From the NCBI GenBank assembly GCA_028673005.1, contig CM054115.1, forward strand, positions 189,538,548 to 189,602,547: DNA of 64,000 nucleotides. Reading direction: 5' to 3'. The position numbers and the translations under genes were made by a program. The notes below the pieces were generated by a model, which worked only from the letters and a program-made list of their open reading frames with translations, was not told where the DNA came from and searched no databases. Positions 59,031 through 64,000 of this stretch are shown piece by piece. Position 1 is the stretch's first letter; every line of letters starts with the position of its first letter. This DNA is from Tanypteryx hageni (Eukaryota; Arthropoda; Insecta; Odonata; Petaluridae).

Positions 59031-59419
59031 GTGAGTTTGTATTTAAAAATATTTGCGGCATCTGTTTAAGTCATCTATAATTAGGTGATACTAACTATTC
59101 TTTCCTCTTTATATTTTTATTTATTAAAATTTCGAGCTGCTCTTAAACCGTTTATTATAAAATTATTCTACTTTATTTTTTATTGCAGTAGTAGTCTCCT
59201 CAAACATTTTGTTGCTTGAAATACGCAGTACATCTCGATTAACCTCTATAATACAGTCGAAAACGAGAATTTCATATTAATATTTTACCACGTCTACTTA
59301 ACTTTTTGCATTGTTTCGTCAAGATCATAAATTCGTTACATTTCAAACAAAACAAGTTGGAAAAAAAAAATATATATATATATATATATATTGTGTATAT
59401 CGCAATATTTTTGTTCTAG

Positions 59420-59600
59420 GAAATGACTAGCATTGGCAACTATTTCGAGAGTCTTGAACATTGTGTTCTGGAAGGAGTATCGTTTGGATTATACTCATCA
59501 AACGAAGTTAAGAAACTTAGTGTTTTGAAAGTAACAACTCCCTTGGCCTTCGACTCTTTAGGTCATCCTGTACCTGGAGGACTTTATGACAGAGCCTTAG
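59420..59600 (+). CDS. POLR1A: RNA polymerase I largest subunit, coding exon 1
   Basis: ATG at 59423-59425, three bases after the acceptor. It encodes [20 protein letters not shown], then the clamp start [20 protein letters not shown], with a donor GTAATT after RAL-G. POLR1A forms the catalytic centre of Pol I with POLR1B and transcribes ribosomal RNA in the nucleolus. The five exons here give about 272 residues, whereas the family usually has about 1,600-1,750, so the catalytic NADFDGD region lies beyond the window. Exon junctions keep frame throughout and no disabling change is seen, so the gene is probably intact. The BED-finger hAT ends about 690 bp upstream. Confidence 0.93.
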
Positions 59601-59695
59601 GTAATTATGGAATACCTTGTCAGAAAATTTCAACCATAATTTCTTTGCGTTTATGATTCGCCCTTGATTAATGAGCCGTTTTATTTATTTTTAAG

Positions 59696-59869
59696 GCCCT
59701 TCTTCGGAATCTGATAAATGTTCAACATGCGGAAATTCTATGGGTTTATGCCCTGGGCATATTGGACACATTGAACTACCCGTACCAGTTATTCATCCTC
59801 TTTTTCACAAAACAGTATTTACCTTGCTGAAATTATCTTGCAGAACGTGCAGTAATGTTATAATTCCTG
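59696..59869 (+). CDS. POLR1A: POLR1A coding exon 2 (zinc-binding clamp)
   Basis: 174 nt, phase 1 to 1. It carries CSTCGNSMGLCPGHIGH, the Cys/Cys/Cys/His zinc site of the largest-subunit clamp, then IELPVPVIHPLFHKTVF and CRTC. The intron before it is 95 bp. The donor GTTCGT is weak, but the alternative 8 bases downstream would run into a stop. Confidence 0.92.
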
Positions 59870-59942
59870 GTTCGTAAAATGTGATAGTAGTTGTATAATT
59901 ACATGTGCATTTTGAGTAACAAGTTTTATTTTATTATTGCAG

Positions 59943-60131
59943 AAAATTTTAAGCGCCTCTTACTGAATCAGTTAAAGCTTCTTGATTTGGGATTGATAGT
60001 TGAAGCTTATGAGGCTGAGAGTGCACTTTGTAATTTTCTGGCATCTGTTAACCAAACTAGAGATTTATGTAAAGCCAATGCAATTTTTGTTAGAGATCAA
60101 TTGGAAAATTATGTGGAGAAATCAATTAAAG
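59943..60131 (+). CDS. POLR1A: POLR1A coding exon 3
   Basis: 189 nt starting ENFKRLLLNQLKLLDLGLIV after TTTTATTATTGCAG and ending EKSIK with a G kept for the next Glu codon, donor GTTACT. This is part of the N-terminal clamp helices. Confidence 0.88.
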
Positions 60132-60218
60132 GTTACTGTTACATTTTGTACTTGGATTGTATCCCTCAGGTTGCTGTACTTAGTAATGTCAAATTAATAC
60201 TGATAATTATACTTTCAG

Positions 60219-60423
60219 AAAGCATGGTTGATAAAATAGGTACCTACACAGAAAATAGAAATGTTGAGCAGCTTCGAAATATATTCATGTCATCTGTGCT
60301 TAAACAAGTGCCAACTACAAAAAAATGTATTGCGTGTAAAGCACCATTGATTCCTGTGAAGAAATTGGGTGGTCAAATTGTAACTACTGTGAACCGAGTT
60401 GAAATTGCACCCAAACATTCAGA
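60219..60423 (+). CDS. POLR1A: POLR1A coding exon 4 (second CxxC)
   Basis: Begins ESMVDKIGTYTEN after ATACTTTCAG and contains KKCIACKAPLIPVKKLGGQI, the second zinc-binding CxxC of the clamp. It ends APKHS-GA at a GTAGGT donor. An unspliced read-through would stop two codons later. Confidence 0.88.
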
Positions 60424-61899
60424 GTAGGTGTTGTTGCTGTCAATTTATAATTATTAATTTTTTTGGTATATTTTAATATATGTACTCATTTGTTTGTTTA
60501 AAAAATATCTGATAAATGAACTCTGCTTATGACATTAATTAAAATAATTGGTCACCTATTAGGTGTATTAATGAGAGCAACTATTTTCACCATTAAACAG
60601 TTTTGCTACAACCTCATCTAAATAGAATATTTTCAAAGGTTCCATAGGAAATAAAATTAGTCCTCAGTTTGTAACAAAAAATTCAGTTTAAATCAAAATT
60701 CAATTGTTCAAGTCTGATAAGTTTTCTAGTTTCACTTCTGGCTCCATCTGCTTGCTCAAGGCGCTATAATCGACTCAAAAATTGGTTATTGTGGGTGTAA
60801 TTTTAAATTCATTCAATGGTAGGTTAGTTAAATTTCATTTTCAACTTTTACGAACAAAGAAAAGTTCTTTTGTGTGACAATACTAGGATTGGTTAATGAT
60901 CTAGATAAATCCTCTGCTTTTAAAAATAGCTGGATAGATTACGTAACTATTTTTTGTTTAACAGAACTATCATAGCCAATTGTTGAATAAGAGCTATAAA
61001 ATGCATTCCTCATTTAACATCGAATTTGTTTCAGATGGTTAGTATACTTAAAGATAAGCATGGACAGTATTTTCAATGTAATTGTGGACAATTTTCACCA
61101 TAAGATCTCAAAACTTCTTAAGTAGCAATAATTTAGTTCTAGAGCAGTAAGTAAATTAACTGTTTTGGAACAGTTGATCGGTTATTGTGGTGATCGTTTT
61201 TCCTCTAATAAATGGATAGTGAGGTTATAGTAACAAATGAATGCATCCAAATGTTTTTATCCCCAATATAAAAATATTAAACCTTGTTTCTAATTGTGTC
61301 TACTCCAAAATTGTTTATCTTTGAAAGGGTTCCAAGCCTATAAAAATGTTGGGAACCACTGCTCTTGAGCATGCAGATAAAACTAGTACTCACAAAAATA
61401 ATAATAATTCTTTGAGTTATACATAAGTATGAAATGTGACACTTTATGGAAGTTTAATTTGGATTAACTAATTTGTGCTGAAATTTTGAGTTGATGCTAG
61501 AAATATACGTACATTTAAATTTTATGCAGAAATTAAAACTGTATTTTAATATTTCAAGATTTTAAATTTACCTAACTAAATGTCTTATTAAATTTTACCT
61601 TTAAAACCACTTGTAAGTGATCAGATTGAAGTCATCATTACAGCAACCTGTAGTTCACCTTCACTAGCAATGATGCTACAATTAAGCTTTATTGGAAGTA
61701 CAACCAAGCAATAGACAAATAAAACCTTTTCCTATAATTAGATTGACGCAGTTCTCCCTTAAAAACTACTTTCCAATCTAAACTAGCAAAGCAAATGCTG
61801 GATTTTTCCTTTGATAATGTGTTCTAAAGCCTGATTTTGCTCACTTCTCATCAACAGATTCATTTTATGAAATCATTGTATTATAACATTTGTTTTCAG
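60424..61899 (+). other. POLR1A intron 4
   Basis: A 1,476-bp intron. GTTGGGAACCACTG at about 61348-61361 resembles a hAT terminus; no partner found. Otherwise AT-rich with nothing recognised. Confidence 0.6.
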
Positions 61900-61971
61900 G
61901 GATCAAAAACCACCTGTTACTCCAAAAACTAAGAAAGCTGGTGAATCTGTGATGATGCCTCAAAAGATCAG
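61900..61971 (+). CDS. POLR1A: POLR1A coding exon 5
   Basis: 72 nt after TTTGTTTTCAG, completing Glu and encoding DQKPPVTPKTKKAGESVMMP then QKI, donor GTTTGT. A Lys/Pro-rich linker is expected to vary at this point in the family. The exon keeps frame on both sides. The next exon was not found before the window ends. Confidence 0.75.
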
Positions 61972-62511
61972 GTTTGTCAATTTAATTTAAAAAGTATAGT
62001 CATAGTAAGCATTCTAGATATGAAAATTCTTTCTTGGATCTGTTAACAAGAATCATTCTAAAAATTTATCTTGAACTGTGTTTCATTCAGTCTAGTAGAT
62101 TACATAGATACAGCTGTCGTAGCCACAAGCCATAATGGGGGACTGTCAAATATCAGGAATTACCGAAAATTTTATGAAGATGTATTGTATGGCTATTTTT
62201 ATAGGCAAATATAAAGTTTTTTTTGTTAAATTTTTAACAGATATTTATTTTAAAAGGCAATTTAAAACAGACGAGTTAATGCCGAACCTGATCACATCCG
62301 ATTGGTAGCCGAAGTTTGCCAAGTGTTAAGTGACGTCAGTGCATGCCAAAAGCATGTTAGCCGATGCTCCATGCTAGAAGCCATTGTGTCGATATAGAAG
62401 TAGAAACTCGAAAGACATAATTCTGTTCTTTTCCTCTATAATCCGTCTTAGAGGAAATATTGGTAGAAGTACTGCACCTTCCTGCATTTATTTCACTTTG
62501 TATTTTGCAAA
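61972..62511 (+). other. Intron sequence with CRE-like site
   Basis: Mostly non-coding. A perfect TGACGTCA occurs at about 62332-62339, about 175 bp upstream of the ATG at 62512, which could mark an independent promoter. Confidence 0.35.
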
Positions 62512-62645
62512 ATGGCATCTGAAGGGTTTTGTGTAGCCAGATTTGATAATTTGCGCAATGTTGATTCGTACATGCTTTTACAGTACATTGGAAGTTGTAG
62601 GGAGCAATATTCAGATGTTGAAATGCATGGAGTGAAGGCGGATAG
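62512..62645 (+). CDS. Candidate first exon of an unassigned gene
   Basis: ATG in fair context (GCAAAATGG) starts 44 codons plus two bases before a GTTTGT donor: MASEGFCVARFDNLRNVDSY, then further residues ending VEMHGVKAD. The composition looks protein-like. The pattern (a short N-terminal helix region followed by a GVK motif) recalls the start of YqaJ/SWIM-domain proteins carried by insect mobile elements, but this is from memory and weak. It lies inside a POLR1A intron. A TIR element inserted 11 bp past the donor. Confidence 0.35.
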
Positions 62646-62656
62646 GTTTGTATTAC

Positions 62657-63747
62657 GGGCCATCCTTAAATGATGTCACGCTTAAGGGGGAGGGGGGGTG
62701 TCTGGGAATATGTGACATTTTGTGACAAGGGGGGGAGTATATGTAAAACAATGTGATGTCACAAATTAAGTAAAGATTTTTGCCAAGATCTTGTGATTTA
62801 TTTCCTTAATTTTCTTGAAGTGACATTTACTAACTTTTATTTATTCTCTGTTTTACTCATCTTTCCTGCCACTGGCCCTCTGGTGGAAACTTGTAAATAA
62901 CAGTTGAAAAATATAATGCAAAACTAAACCTCACAGAAAAACTCCAATAACTATTATATTAAGCTGTATACTTAATTATCAGCTTAAGTTGTTATTGTGT
63001 TGGTGTTCTAGTCCTCCTCTATGTTCTAGTCTCCTTGACTGTTATTGAGCTCGCGGCATGCCCCGACATTGACTACTCTGACCGACCTCCATCCCACCTA
63101 TATACCACCCCAAACGCAGTGAGCCAATCGCCGGCCGAGATGGCATAGGGAGGTAGGATGGTCTGGGAAGGACAATCGGCCAGATTGGTCGCTGTCGGAA
63201 CATACCGCCAGGTCACCTTACATGACGAATCCTTTATTAGTAGCATAAGCAAAGCAATATACATATCACATGAAAATAGTAATCCAGAGCCTTTCTGGAC
63301 TGCGGCTAATACAGCCATATTGTCAGTATATACATTAATGTTTGAATACATGGGAGCATTTTTACACATGGACACAGCGGCCATTACTGCCACTAGACCC
63401 TTGGCCCAATATATTGACATTTCATCGTTCAAGGGTAAAATTTGACACAATTGCAAGGGCCGGCACACCCATGCCACTTGCCATGGCATTGCGTCACAAT
63501 GGCAATCAAACACTGTAGACCAGTTTGCAAACAACCGATTCTTCTTGAATACGTCTTTCGTTTTTAGCAATTGAAGTCTGTTAACTCTAGTTATATACAA
63601 AAAATCTTCCTTTCTTAAGGGACTGTGTGACAACTTTGTGACATGGGAGGGGGGGGGGGGGGGTGAAGCTCTATGTGACACTTTGTGACGGAGGGGGGGG
63701 GGGTCAAAAATCCCAAAAATGCTGTGACATCATTTAAGGATGGCCCC
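62657..63747. mobile_element. TIR element with TTAC flanks
   Basis: The left end GGGCCATCCTTAAATGATGT and right end ACATCATTTAAGGATGGCCC are exact inverted repeats, each followed inward by G-rich runs and TGTGACA repeats. TTAC flanks both sides (62653-62656 and 63748-63751), suggesting a 4-bp TSD. No transposase is visible. The interior carries an antisense RNase H-like fragment. Confidence 0.8.
63073..63681 (-). pseudogene. RNase H-like retroelement fragment inside the TIR element
   Basis: An open frame of 202 codons; its first ~25 residues are TIR-derived. The middle and end read WSTVFDCHCDAMPW, INVYTDNMAVLAAVQKGSG and WRYVPTATNLADCPSQ. The TDN and VPxxxNxADxxS motifs are typical of the RNase H-like domain in DIRS/LTR-type retroelements. 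The usual Glu before the helix (lExxA) appears to be Trp (YWAKGLVAV). There is no RT or integrase next to it, so it looks like a captured fragment. Confidence 0.5.
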
Positions 63748-63751
63748 TTAC

Positions 63752-64000
63752 ATTTAATTGATAAAACAAGTTCAAGGTAGCGCTTTTAGTTTCAGTTATT
63801 GTAATAGTACTATTGTTTCGACTGAAACGCAGAAGTTATGTAAAAGATAGATTGACGTCTTAAAACAGCTTTCCCACATTAAATGAATAAAACAACTCTA
63901 GTTTTCGCTAATATTATAGAATATTTATTTATGTATTGTTTCCCTTGCTGTCCTAGTATCTAGTAAGTAAAATTTAGTTAGATAAGTATACAAAAGGTAA
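63752..64000. other. Right-edge span
   Basis: No POLR1A exon or repeat is recognised; presumably still within the POLR1A intron. Confidence 0.4.

Noticed and set aside
62092..62213. 37-codon frame after TTCATTCAG as POLR1A exon 6
   Set aside because: The frame joins in phase (SLVDYIDTA) but ends in a stop without a donor and does not resemble the family.

Overview
This window looks like a repeat-rich, AT-rich arthropod genome, most likely a hemimetabolous insect. The evidence is split genes with GT-AG introns, an insect neuropeptide-receptor gene, and a dense mix of RTE-like LINEs, Penelope-like elements (PLEs), hAT, piggyBac, mariner and pogo-like DNA transposons. I see no operons, ribosome binding sites, CRISPR arrays or convincing intact tRNA genes.

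Two host genes are supported, both on the + strand and both incomplete. (1) The last three coding exons of a rhodopsin-like GPCR of the adipokinetic hormone/GnRH receptor family lie at 26423-26712, 27750-27883 and 40136-40523. They carry TM6, TM7 and the cytoplasmic tail. The upstream exons (TM1-TM5) were not found. (2) The first five coding exons of the RNA polymerase I largest subunit (POLR1A) lie at 59420-61971, and the gene runs off the right edge. A third candidate is one unassigned exon at 62512-62645 inside a POLR1A intron.

Layout: 1-7690 is non-coding with a 150-bp tandem duplication and a long pyrimidine tract. 7.8-12.3 kb holds two broken LINEs. 13-23 kb is non-coding with purine/pyrimidine tracts, a 1-kb MITE with a perfect 8-bp target duplication, and small fold-back elements. 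23.7-26.1 kb is a ~337-bp satellite dimer split by a PLE. 26.4-40.8 kb is the receptor gene; its 12.25-kb last intron holds a LINE inverted repeat with 1.53-kb indel-free arms, a nested hAT/hAT-like/piggyBac stack and a mariner relic. 41-54 kb holds MITEs, a second satellite dimer, a hAT, a piggyBac, fold-back elements and nested TIR elements. 56.4-58.7 kb is a BED-finger hAT whose terminus abuts the POLR1A 5' region.

The most interesting system is a group of fold-back retroelements carrying hammerhead-ribozyme motifs. One is a PLE relic with reverse transcriptase and GIY-YIG domains and a ribozyme in each inverted terminal repeat. Four are short RT-less palindromes (189, 217, 189 and 395 bp) with 12-15-bp target duplications, and one more palindrome (6.8 kb) lacks a clear target duplication. 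The motifs keep the order CUGANGA, stem II, GAA, short (mostly self-complementary) stem III, cleavage base, stem I, although sequences differ between loci. PLE-associated hammerheads are known; small palindromic non-autonomous derivatives at this density look worth following up.
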